12,376 bases of DNA, taken from the NCBI GenBank assembly GCA_027717925.1, contig JALLON010000050.1:1-12376 (forward strand). The letters run 5' to 3'. Position 1 is the stretch's first letter. Each line of letters starts with the position of its first letter. This document shows, piece by piece, positions 1-6,810 of this stretch. The position numbers and the translations under genes were made by a program. The notes under the pieces were generated by a model. The model ran no database searches, was not told the origin of the DNA, and saw nothing but the letters and a program-made list of their open reading frames with translations. The DNA is from Acidobacteria bacterium AH-259-G07 (GTDB lineage Bacteria; Acidobacteriota; UBA6911; RPQK01; JADFOI01).

Positions 1-136
1 TGAGTTCTGAGCTCATGCGCTATGAGCTATTCAGCTATTCAGCTTTGTGGGTTGAGCTTCTGGATTCTGCGATCACGGATCACACGGATCTGAACGGATT
101 TTCACGGATATATTGACTCCTGGCTCCTGACCCCTG
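1..136. repeat. Gene-free edge with degenerate short direct repeats
   Basis: I see no gene here. The sequence is built from short words repeated with small changes: GCTATTCA twice in tandem (26-33, 34-41) followed by a partial third copy; ACGGAT four times (75-80, 84-89, 94-99, 104-109), at steps of 9, 10 and 10 bp; and CTCCTG-type words near 117-133. It looks like intergenic repeat sequence that grows by slippage or recombination, not like a protein-coding region. No terminator or tRNA-like fold was recognised. The 10-bp phasing of the ACGGAT words is directly visible; any protein-binding role is speculation. Confidence 0.6.
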
Positions 137-154
137 TCAGCTGTCAGATGTCAG
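134..154. repeat. Three tandem copies of a 7-bp unit across a stop codon
   Basis: CTGTCAG (134-140), CTGTCAG (141-147) and ATGTCAG (148-154) lie end to end. The stop codon of the minus-strand gene (137-139 on the plus strand) lies inside the first unit, so the last residues of that protein are encoded by the repeat. The repeat family of bases 1-136 therefore appears to run into the 3' end of the gene. Confidence 0.7.
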
Positions 155-2368
155 TTGCTCCAGCAGCTCCGTTTCTCCCCAGGCCTGTTCCCACTCGCCG
201 GTTATGACTGCGGCTGAACGTCGAAGCTTGAGAGGGCAAAGAAGATGAAAAAACACAAAGATGGGAACATCTAAACCCAAACTGAACGCCTTTAGAACCT
301 TTTTATGTTCTCCTTCTCTCCAACCCTCTAGCAGAGCTAGGAACCGTTTGCTTCTCCGGTAGGCGGCGACCACCTGCCGTCTTTGGAATTCACTTCGACC
401 GCCTACGGGATAACGAGTGGCCAGATGAGTTTGGACTGGATCCCCGTCGACCTTTTCTCTCACCTCTGGAGAGTCAATCCAATCCCGCCAGAAAGTCCTC
501 TTGCCGTATCTATCCGGCTCGGCCAGCTCCAGGGCACGCACCAGTGCCCTCCACTTCTCCTCTCGACTCGCCTGACGGACTTGTGCCAGACCTTCAGGAG
601 AAAAGCGCGTCGCCAAAAGCAGCTGAACCGCCAGCGGAAAGGTCGAACGGGCTGGCAGGCTAAACTCCCGCAACATACCGAGGTGCAAGGCCATTTTCAG
701 AAGTTGTCGCAAGGCATGGTGGGAGAACTCTTTGTGTTGACCGTAACTCCAGAAAAACTCCCGTGAGTGTCCAGTTTCCCTTATTGTCTCTCGATGCAGC
801 AATCTCAGAAACTGGATCTCATCCCAACGATAGCGGGTTTTTTCTAACTCTTCCGCTTCTTCAAAAATGATATCCCCAGCCGGGCCCACGATGAGTGCCT
901 GCCGGGATTGGCGCTGTCTGGACTTGTGAATTCCAATCCAGTTCAGGACATTGAAACGGACTGTGACACGCTGACCTCGGACCCGCTCAAACCTTCCAGC
1001 GAGTTCCATTCCGGTCTCGGAGGCAGGAAGCGAGCCGCCCACAAGTTGGGAATAAGTTTTCCGAAAAGTCTCAGCGTCAGGCTTCGACCAACTGGCCGCC
1101 AGCATAGTGGCGCTTCGCTTCCAGCGCATCTTCTCCAGCGCCAGCGCGATTTCCAGATGTCTGACCAGGGCTTGTTTTAAAACCCGATTCATTTTCCTGC
1201 GAAGTGGCTGACTGAGTCCTCTGGAGAGAATACGCAAGGCACCTCGAGGAGTCGGACCTAGATGGACAATCCGGACTCGGCTTCCCAAATGCGCTCCCGC
1301 ATAGAGACTGGCTTGTTTTACTCGCTGACGATAGCGCCGCAGCCGGAACTCTATTTTTGCGGCTCGTTTTCTGAGCTGGATGGCGAACTGTCCTTCCTCC
1401 ACCGCCTGGAAACGGGCACGTAGAACAGGTCCCGACGCCAGTTCCTTGCGCAAATCCACCATAGGCACCGTTCCGGGTATGGCCCAACCCATAGCCAAAG
1501 CCCATTCAATACCTATTCCCAGTCGCACACGCCCATTCCAGCGCCAGCGGACCACCTGCCGCTCCGGCATTCGAAAAACATCAGCAGGATCCAGGGGATA
1601 GCGATAGCTTCTCCAGGCTTCGTGCAGGGCTTCGACGATCGAAGTATCGTGGGGAAAAACCGTGACCCAGGAGTGATAAAGCCTGGTCTTGGCATTGATA
1701 CCCACCAGAAGCGGCCCCCGAGTGTTCCCCACAGTACCTTCCGCGCTGACCTGAAGATCCCATTGGATGGCAAAGTGATCGGCGGGCACCCGGAAATTGC
1801 CCAAGAAGGCGTTCCCTGAAAAAAGAATCAAAGCACGGACTGAGCCCTCCGGTCTGAGACTCCAACGCACTTTGCCGGGCCCCTGGCCACTGAAACCCTG
1901 TGCTGCCCGAAAAATCAGATCAATCGGCTTGGAGCGATCGACGAGGCCGGAAGGGAAAACATCGAGGCTCTGGCGGATCGGCCCTTTTTCCAAGCGCAGT
2001 TCAACGCGCGATCCTTCTATGAAACGTGAGTAGCCTCCCTCCAGACGCCAGATGAGCTCCGGACCACCCATGACACTCCAGATTAAAGGCTCAAACCGAA
2101 TCTGGCAATGGATAAAAGTCTTGCAAAAGTTGTAAGAGTCTCTGAATTTTCGCGATGCCGCCCGAGGCCCCGTGCTGCGCCATACTCTGCTCAAAAGCGC
2201 GCGCCCCCGAACTTCGGCCGTGAGACTATTATTGAGCGGCGTACGGTGGCATACGGGGAAAACCTTGACCCTGCCTGTAGAGAGATCTACTATAGCGTCA
2301 CCGCTAGAAAGGGCAATTGGATTGCTGATGAAAGATGAGCTGCAGAATCGAGGGGCTTGAGGACACAT
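137..2368 (-). CDS. Large orphan protein of unknown function, 743 aa
   Basis: I do not recognise the family. The frame is open for 743 codons and the protein looks real: it has few low-complexity runs and keeps a consistent character throughout. Residues about 15-330 are rich in likely beta strands, with a Trp/Arg-rich stretch near 273-280 (VVRWRWNG). Residues about 330-700 are strongly Arg/Lys/Glu-rich and probably helical, with motifs such as GPAGDIIFEEAEELEK (495-510), RYRWDEIQFLRLL (512-524) and KRTFWRDWIDS (623-633). No signal peptide, nuclease, ATPase or protease motif was found. An in-frame stop lies two codons upstream of the ATG at 2368, so translation begins there or later. The next ATG is residue 100 (at 2071), and the ribosome-binding site at 2368 is weak, so the N-terminus is uncertain. 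The C-terminus ends in tandem repeat sequence. The gene is divergent from the propeller/acyltransferase cluster. A cytoplasmic location is inferred. Confidence 0.72.
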   Translation of the reverse strand: MCPQAPRFCSSSFISNPIALSSGDAIVDLSTGRVKVFPVCHRTPLNNSLTAEVRGRALLSRVWRSTGPRAASRKFRDSYNFCKTFIHCQIRFEPLIWSVMGGPELIWRLEGGYSRFIEGSRVELRLEKGPIRQSLDVFPSGLVDRSKPIDLIFRAAQGFSGQGPGKVRWSLRPEGSVRALILFSGNAFLGNFRVPADHFAIQWDLQVSAEGTVGNTRGPLLVGINAKTRLYHSWVTVFPHDTSIVEALHEAWRSYRYPLDPADVFRMPERQVVRWRWNGRVRLGIGIEWALAMGWAIPGTVPMVDLRKELASGPVLRARFQAVEEGQFAIQLRKRAAKIEFRLRRYRQRVKQASLYAGAHLGSRVRIVHLGPTPRGALRILSRGLSQPLRRKMNRVLKQALVRHLEIALALEKMRWKRSATMLAASWSKPDAETFRKTYSQLVGGSLPASETGMELAGRFERVRGQRVTVRFNVLNWIGIHKSRQRQSRQALIVGPAGDIIFEEAEELEKTRYRWDEIQFLRLLHRETIRETGHSREFFWSYGQHKEFSHHALRQLLKMALHLGMLREFSLPARSTFPLAVQLLLATRFSPEGLAQVRQASREEKWRALVRALELAEPDRYGKRTFWRDWIDSPEVREKVDGDPVQTHLATRYPVGGRSEFQRRQVVAAYRRSKRFLALLEGWREGEHKKVLKAFSLGLDVPIFVFFHLLCPLKLRRSAAVITGEWEQAWGETELLEQLTSDS

Positions 2369-2437
2369 GGCTCACTTAACTGGTGGATTTCTTGCCAGGA
2401 TCCTTCAGCCGGAGAAACTTCTAAAGGAGGTCTAAAT
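2369..2437. promoter_or_regulatory. Short divergent intergenic region
   Basis: About 69 bp separates the start of the minus-strand 743-aa gene from the start of the plus-strand propeller gene. Any promoters for the two directions must sit here or overlap the coding ends. I could not pick out a convincing -35/-10 pair for either strand. The arrangement permits shared regulation, but that is inference. Confidence 0.35.
2423..2430 (+). promoter_or_regulatory. Strong ribosome binding site that fixes the start at 2438
   Basis: AAAGGAGG ends 7 bases before the ATG at 2438. It is an almost perfect Shine-Dalgarno match and decides between this ATG and an upstream in-frame ATG at 2357. It also places the start immediately before a typical signal peptide. 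Confidence 0.9.
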
Positions 2438-3556
2438 ATGCTTGGGCGATTATTTATTCAAACACTTTTTCTTCTGACTTTTATTCCCGTATCGACGGTT
2501 TTTGCCGAGTCATCTTCCAATGACCCTCGCGTTGCTCAATTGGCCAAGGAAGTCCGCAACAAGGGTTCGATCATGTACAGCGCCCGAACGGACAGTAGCG
2601 ACTGGGATCTATTTCTGATACGGCCCGACGGCTCGAACCGGCGGAATATTACAAACACGCCAGATTTCCATGAGATGGGAGGACGCTTTTCGCCCGATGG
2701 GAAGAGGCTTCTCTACCGCCGTCTCTCCAAAGCTTTGAAGTTTCACCATCTGAAATGGGGTGTTCAGGGGCAGCTGATTATCGCTAACTCAGACGGGACT
2801 GATCCGGTTCCTATCGGAGACCCAGACGAATATCCATGGGCCTCCTGGAGCCCTGACGGCAAGCAGATCGCATGCCTGGAGAAAACTGGAATCAAGATCT
2901 ATGACCTGACCACAAAGAGGAAAATCCGCGAAATGGGCAGAAAGGGAATTTACCAACAACTTTTTTGGTCGCCGGATGGGGAACTCTTTTGTGGACCGGC
3001 GAATCAATACGGCGAGGGCTGGGGGGTGGTCCGGTTGAATGTTGCCACAGGCGCGGTAAACTCAGTGAGCGATACCAGGAGCTGCTGCACCGGAGATTGG
3101 TTTCCAGATTCCGCACACGTGATCTACTCCTACCGTCCGGCTAATCAGGAGGTGCTCGACGCAGGGGAAATGGCTCAAAGGGCCGGACAGAAGCTCGAGC
3201 ACGGCTGGACCCAACTGTGGATGGCGGATAAGGAGGGTAAAGAGCAAAGGCTGGTCTATGGAGAGGACGGCCGTCACATATATGGTGGAGCAATATCTCC
3301 GGACGGCAAATACGTCCTTTTTACCAGGTCGCATGAAGAGGATCTGAAGGTGTTGGGTTCTGCCGTCGACCAGCTTGGTGCCAAGAAAAAAGGTGCTCCC
3401 ATGGCACTTATGCGGCTTAGCGATGCACCCACCATTGGCGGCGAGAGTAGAGCCTTGCGCAAATTACACCCGAACACCAAAGACGGGCCTGTACTCCACC
3501 TCCCGGAATGTTGGGAGCCTCACTGGACCTATGCCGAAATAGCTGTGAACAAGTGA
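2438..3556 (+). CDS. Secreted TolB-like PD40 beta-propeller protein
   Basis: This 372-aa protein has a signal peptide at residues 1-24 (hydrophobic core FIQTLFLLTFIPVS, then VFA before ESSS). The rest is made of WD40-like PD40 repeats of the TolB C-terminal type, seen as SPDG signatures at 85-88, 138-141, 178-181 and 287-290. A degenerate FPDS stands at 222-225, in the position of a further blade. Blades 1 and 2 also carry RPDG and NSDG turns. Such propellers are periplasmic or outer-surface scaffolds that bind proteins or glycans; no catalytic motif was seen. The start at 2438 is chosen for its Shine-Dalgarno and signal peptide; an upstream in-frame ATG would add 27 hydrophilic residues. It is the first gene of a same-strand cluster, 20 bp before the next start. 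An accessory role in a cell-envelope glycan system is inferred from context only. Confidence 0.85.
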   Translation: MLGRLFIQTLFLLTFIPVSTVFAESSSNDPRVAQLAKEVRNKGSIMYSARTDSSDWDLFLIRPDGSNRRNITNTPDFHEMGGRFSPDGKRLLYRRLSKALKFHHLKWGVQGQLIIANSDGTDPVPIGDPDEYPWASWSPDGKQIACLEKTGIKIYDLTTKRKIREMGRKGIYQQLFWSPDGELFCGPANQYGEGWGVVRLNVATGAVNSVSDTRSCCTGDWFPDSAHVIYSYRPANQEVLDAGEMAQRAGQKLEHGWTQLWMADKEGKEQRLVYGEDGRHIYGGAISPDGKYVLFTRSHEEDLKVLGSAVDQLGAKKKGAPMALMRLSDAPTIGGESRALRKLHPNTKDGPVLHLPECWEPHWTYAEIAVNK

Positions 3557-3576
3557 TACACACTTCTCGGCTCTTT

Positions 3577-4044
3577 ATGTCTGAACCAAATCGTGCTTTT
3601 GCCTTTGTTCTCGTCCTGAATGGCGTCTTGGCTATTTCATGCGGACAGGCTGGGGAGGCCGGTGTGGACCATGAAGTGACATCTTTAGGTAGTGCAGAGG
3701 TCACTGCTCGGCTCCTAGAGATCCCCGGTGAGTTTCCTCCCAATGACCTTTATGACTACGCGTATGTTTTGAAGTACCGTGTCGAGAAGGTTCATCGGGG
3801 GAAGGTTTTAGGAGAGAAAATCTTGGTCGCCCATTACAATCCGCTCAAACCACGTTCCAGCGTTCAGGATGAGTTTTCCGGGCTGGTGGGTGGTAACCTC
3901 AAAAAGTTTAGGACCGGAGATGTGCATCGTATGGCCCTAGAGATGCCGCTAGACCTGCTCTGGATGGGTGGTATTTTTGACAAGTACTTTAGCCAGAGAG
4001 GTATCCGATACTGGGCCATCTGGACAAACCTAGTGAAAAAATAG
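3577..4044 (+). CDS. Small putative exported protein upstream of AlgI-like gene
   Basis: This 155-aa protein begins MSEPNRAFAFVLVLNGVLAI and has a Cys at residue 22 after LAIS. That is a possible but weak lipobox (Ala, not Leu, at -3); otherwise it is an ordinary signal peptide or a single anchor. The mature part has conserved-looking patches: EIPGEFPPNDLYDY (48-61), VLKYRVEKVHRG (64-75), HYNPLKPR (86-93) and GDVHRMAL (114-121). It is probably a small beta-rich domain. I do not recognise a named family. The frame is open from 3508, but that start would put about 23 polar residues ahead of the hydrophobic stretch, so 3577 is preferred although no clear Shine-Dalgarno is present. The stop at 4042-4044 is followed one base later by the AlgI-like start, which implies translational coupling and a shared envelope or acylation role (inference). 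Confidence 0.7.
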   Translation: MSEPNRAFAFVLVLNGVLAISCGQAGEAGVDHEVTSLGSAEVTARLLEIPGEFPPNDLYDYAYVLKYRVEKVHRGKVLGEKILVAHYNPLKPRSSVQDEFSGLVGGNLKKFRTGDVHRMALEMPLDLLWMGGIFDKYFSQRGIRYWAIWTNLVKK

Positions 4045-4045
4045 C

Positions 4046-5449
4046 TTGGTCTTTACCTCCCACATCTTCATTTTCTACTTCCTTCCGTTTGTTCTTCTGG
4101 CCTACTATTTGCTGCCTCGTGGATGGCGAAACTTATTCCTGACTCTTGTCAGCTACATCTTCTACGGATGGTGGAAACCATGGTTTGTGTTCCTCATGAT
4201 GCTTTCCACGGTCGTGGATTATGCTTGCGGCAGGACAATTTCAGCGCGAGGCGCCAGCCGAAACCGGAGACTGGGGGCACTATTGACCTCCATCCTGGCC
4301 AACCTGGGACTTTTGGCATTCTTCAAGTACTACATGTTCACGGTAGATAATCTCAACCGATTGCTCCTGCTCTTTGGGTCTGATGCCCTGCCCATTCTTC
4401 AAACCACGCTTCCCATTGGGATCTCTTTTTACACCTTCCAATCCATGAGTTATACGATTGACCTGTACCGCGGTGAGGCCTTGCCGGTGAGATCGTTCTC
4501 CGATTTATCCTGTTTTGTCGCTCTCTTCCCGCAACTCATCGCCGGTCCCATCATTCGCTACAACACCATTGCTGATCAGCTCGATGTCCGGGACCATACC
4601 TGGGAGAAGTTTTCTTCCGGCGTGGGCATTTTCATCCTTGGATTTACCAAGAAGATTATGTTGGCCAATCCGATGGGCCATGTGGCTGACGCGGTGTTTG
4701 CCGCCGAGTCTCCACCTGTTTTAGATGCCTGGTTTGGCGTCATTGCCTACGCATTTCAGATCTACTTTGACTTTTCCGGCTACTCGGACATGGCAATTGG
4801 GCTCGGCCGTTTGTTAGGCTTTCGGTTTCCGAAAAACTTTGCCTCGCCCTACCGGGCCGAGAGCATTACGGACTTCTGGCGACGTTGGCATATCTCGCTT
4901 TCTAGCTTTTTGCGTGATTACCTTTATATTCCCCTTGGTGGCAATAAGGTGGGAACAAGTCGGACTTATATGAACCTGATGATCGTTATGCTCCTGGGTG
5001 GACTCTGGCACGGAGCAAATTGGGTTTTCGTGACCTGGGGGGCGTATCATGGTGTTCTTCTTTCCTTCGAGAGATGGAGAGGGAAAAAGACAGTTTATTC
5101 ATGGTTGCCTCGATGGGGACGGGTGGGCATTACTTTTGTTCTGGTGCTTTTTTCCTGGGTGCTGTTTCGTTCTCCCACCTTCACCCATGCCTATCATTAT
5201 CTGGGTGCCATGCTTGGAGCAACTCCAGTGGAAAAGGCCTCTTTCCTTCTGGCGGCCCAAATCTATACGCCGGCCAATCTGACCCTGATGGCTTTATGCG
5301 CTTTTTTTGCTTTTCATCCGGCGGAAGCCGACGATTGGGTAAGCAGCCTCTCCCTGGCTCGAGCAATAACACTGGTGGTAGTGTTTGTTCTGGCCATAAT
5401 GCAAATGTTTACGCAAGCGTTCAATCCCTTCTTGTACTTTCAGTTTTAG
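4046..5449 (+). CDS. algI: AlgI-like MBOAT O-acyltransferase
   Basis: This 467-aa polytopic inner-membrane protein belongs to the membrane-bound O-acyltransferase family, AlgI/PatA/DltB branch. These proteins pass acyl groups, usually acetyl, across the membrane to a periplasmic partner that modifies a polysaccharide. The N-terminus MVFTSHIFIFYFLPFVLLAY is typical of AlgI. Family signatures are visible: FYTFQSMSYTID, YFDFSGYSDMAIGLGRLLGF, FWRRWHISLSSFLRDYLYIP with His282, and GGLWHGANWVF with His322, the family's invariant His (also His322 in Pseudomonas aeruginosa AlgI). About ten or more hydrophobic segments are spread along the chain. Translation starts at TTG 4046, one base after the preceding stop; this choice is supported by the conserved N-terminus. 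The AlgJ/AlgX-like gene follows after 13 bp. No alginate polymerase or GDP-mannose dehydrogenase is in view, so the acceptor polymer is unknown. Confidence 0.94.
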   Translation: MVFTSHIFIFYFLPFVLLAYYLLPRGWRNLFLTLVSYIFYGWWKPWFVFLMMLSTVVDYACGRTISARGASRNRRLGALLTSILANLGLLAFFKYYMFTVDNLNRLLLLFGSDALPILQTTLPIGISFYTFQSMSYTIDLYRGEALPVRSFSDLSCFVALFPQLIAGPIIRYNTIADQLDVRDHTWEKFSSGVGIFILGFTKKIMLANPMGHVADAVFAAESPPVLDAWFGVIAYAFQIYFDFSGYSDMAIGLGRLLGFRFPKNFASPYRAESITDFWRRWHISLSSFLRDYLYIPLGGNKVGTSRTYMNLMIVMLLGGLWHGANWVFVTWGAYHGVLLSFERWRGKKTVYSWLPRWGRVGITFVLVLFSWVLFRSPTFTHAYHYLGAMLGATPVEKASFLLAAQIYTPANLTLMALCAFFAFHPAEADDWVSSLSLARAITLVVVFVLAIMQMFTQAFNPFLYFQF

Positions 5450-5462
5450 TGGAGGTGGCACG

Positions 5463-6611
5463 ATGCCACGCGTATACCAGATTGTTTTCACTGGATGTTT
5501 TTTGACATTGATCTTTGCTGTTCCTCTCACGCAGGTAGGCATTGAGATTTATGAGGGTCAGCGCCCTCAGGTCAGCGAGCTTTTCTTACACTTGCCCACC
5601 GAGGCAAATCTGAGAGGCTTCGAAAGTGAAGTTGAGGATTCCTCTTGGTTTGCCCAGTTTCTGCGGCTCTGGATGCAGTATCTTCGCTTTGAGCTGTTAT
5701 GGGATCTAGGAGAAAAAGTCCTGCTGGGACGAGATGGTTGGCTCTTTTATAGGCCAGATGTACAGTACCTGGTTGAGCCATATCGGCTGAGCGAAACCCA
5801 TCATGCAGCTGGTGATGACCCGTTTTCAGCCATTACGACTTTTCGGGACCAGCTTTCCCGGAGGGGAATTCGCCTAATGATTGTGCCAATACCCGGTAAA
5901 GCCAGCATTTATCCTGATAAACTTACGCGTCGTGCGGCTGCGCCAGACCGATCAATCTCTTCACATACTCTAGAGTTAATCTCCAGGCTTAAAAAGGCTG
6001 GCGTGGAGGTCATAGACCTCTTTGAGCCTTTCCGGCGGTTGCGGGAAAAGCAGCCGATGCCTTCCGGGCAAGCGTACTATCTTCGCCAGGATACGCACTG
6101 GTCCGGGATGACAGTCAGTATAGCCGCCGGTGTTGTAGCTCAAAGAATCCATAATCTTGGTTGGGTGGATCGCGGTTCGACGCAATACGATCTGAAGCTC
6201 GTGTCTGTAAGACGGCGTAGTGACATTATCCGAATGGTGACGGTACCGGGTATCGAGCGACACTTTCCTGCCGAAGAGGTCCGCTGCTACCAAGTTGTCC
6301 ACAGAGCCAGTGGCAAGCTATATAAAGATGACCCGCGTTCGCCCGTGCTCGTTCTAGGTGATAGTTTTCTGAGAATTTATCAGACGGATGAACCCGGTTC
6401 CGCGGGATTCATCGCTCACCTCGCACGAATGCTTAAACATCCTTTGGCCTCTATCGTCAATGACGGCGGGGCTTCCACACTTGTGAGGCAGGAGCTAAGC
6501 AGAAAGGTAGATGTCCTCCGAGGAAAAAAGTTGGTGATTTGGGAATTTGTGGAAAGGGACATTCGGTTTGGTGTGCAGGGCTGGAAGTATGTGCCTGTGT
6601 TCGCAGATTGA
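5463..6611 (+). CDS. AlgJ/AlgX-like SGNH acetyltransferase partner of AlgI
   Basis: This 382-aa protein has an N-terminal hydrophobic signal or anchor (about residues 7-26) and a periplasmic SGNH-hydrolase-like domain of the AlgJ/AlgX type. The expected catalytic elements are visible: Asp210 and His212 in the DTHWSG motif, and Ser301 in LVLGDSF. The sequence GRDGWLFY (89-96) is another hallmark of this family, and the segment FRDQLSRRGIRLMIVPIPGK (127-146) also fits. In alginate producers these proteins take acetyl from the AlgI pathway and place it on mannuronate residues; here the acceptor glycan is unknown. GGAGG at 5451-5455 is 7 bases before the ATG at 5463 and supports the start. It is the last gene of the cluster, followed by about 200 bp of non-coding sequence. 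Catalytic competence is inferred from the intact residues. Confidence 0.9.
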   Translation: MPRVYQIVFTGCFLTLIFAVPLTQVGIEIYEGQRPQVSELFLHLPTEANLRGFESEVEDSSWFAQFLRLWMQYLRFELLWDLGEKVLLGRDGWLFYRPDVQYLVEPYRLSETHHAAGDDPFSAITTFRDQLSRRGIRLMIVPIPGKASIYPDKLTRRAAAPDRSISSHTLELISRLKKAGVEVIDLFEPFRRLREKQPMPSGQAYYLRQDTHWSGMTVSIAAGVVAQRIHNLGWVDRGSTQYDLKLVSVRRRSDIIRMVTVPGIERHFPAEEVRCYQVVHRASGKLYKDDPRSPVLVLGDSFLRIYQTDEPGSAGFIAHLARMLKHPLASIVNDGGASTLVRQELSRKVDVLRGKKLVIWEFVERDIRFGVQGWKYVPVFAD

Positions 6612-6678
6612 AAAATGGGAGCGCAACAGGAGCCTTTGACTATTGAGGGGGGCAACCAAACGATGGCTCACGGGCAGG

Positions 6679-6738
6679 AGTGTGTTCGTGCTTTCGTGCA
6701 GCTTTGTGATTACTACAGTACGAAAGCACGAAGGCACT
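6679..6738. repeat. Imperfect inverted repeat, 19-bp arms, 22-nt loop
   Basis: The left arm 6679-6697 and right arm 6720-6738 are reverse complements except for a two-base internal mismatch (6683-6684 against 6733-6734, one of which could be a G-U wobble). The inner 13 bp match perfectly: TTCGTGCTTTCGT against ACGAAAGCACGAA. Each arm contains a near-direct repeat of TTCGTGC, so the element looks like a dispersed palindromic repeat unit. No T-run follows either arm, so it is not a classical intrinsic terminator, although it could act as a transcript-end hairpin. Confidence 0.8.
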
Positions 6739-6796
6739 AGAGATCTGTCATCCATTTTGGAGTTAAGTCAATAATTAGATAGGTCTATTCTCTATT

Positions 6797-6802
6797 CAGG
6801 AG
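6797..6802 (+). promoter_or_regulatory. Ribosome binding site that favours the ATG at 6811
   Basis: CAGGAG ends 8 bases before the ATG at 6811. A GTG three codons earlier (6802) overlaps this site and so cannot use it. The ATG also gives a clean signal peptide beginning MKVRG. Confidence 0.7.
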
Positions 6803-6810
6803 TGGATGCC

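Larger units (their letters stand above)
6612..6810. other. Non-coding spacer with hairpin and possible promoter region
   Basis: No gene is supported in these 199 bp. The centre holds the inverted repeat listed separately (6679-6738). The last 60 bp (about 6750-6800) are AT-rich and could carry the promoter of the downstream dimethylformamidase-like gene, but no -35/-10 pair with good spacing was found. Confidence 0.5.

Noticed and set aside
40..50. The word CAGCTTTGTG occurs both near the left edge and at 6699-6708
   Set aside because: A ten-base match between two non-coding regions is not strong enough to claim a shared element, and the flanks do not match.
1077..1505. Minus-strand open frame of 142 codons within the orphan gene
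   Set aside because: It is a same-strand alternate frame, Gly/Ser/Thr-rich, fully contained in the longer and more protein-like 743-codon frame.
2357..2437. Upstream in-frame ATG at 2357 as start of the propeller protein
   Set aside because: It would add 27 polar residues before the signal peptide and overlap the start of the divergent gene, while the ATG at 2438 has a near-perfect Shine-Dalgarno.
5020..5505. Open frame of 161 codons on the plus strand across the AlgI/AlgJ junction
   Set aside because: It overlaps the conserved C-terminus of the AlgI-like protein in another frame and the start of the AlgJ-like gene; the translation is Ser/Cys/Phe-rich and has no family character.
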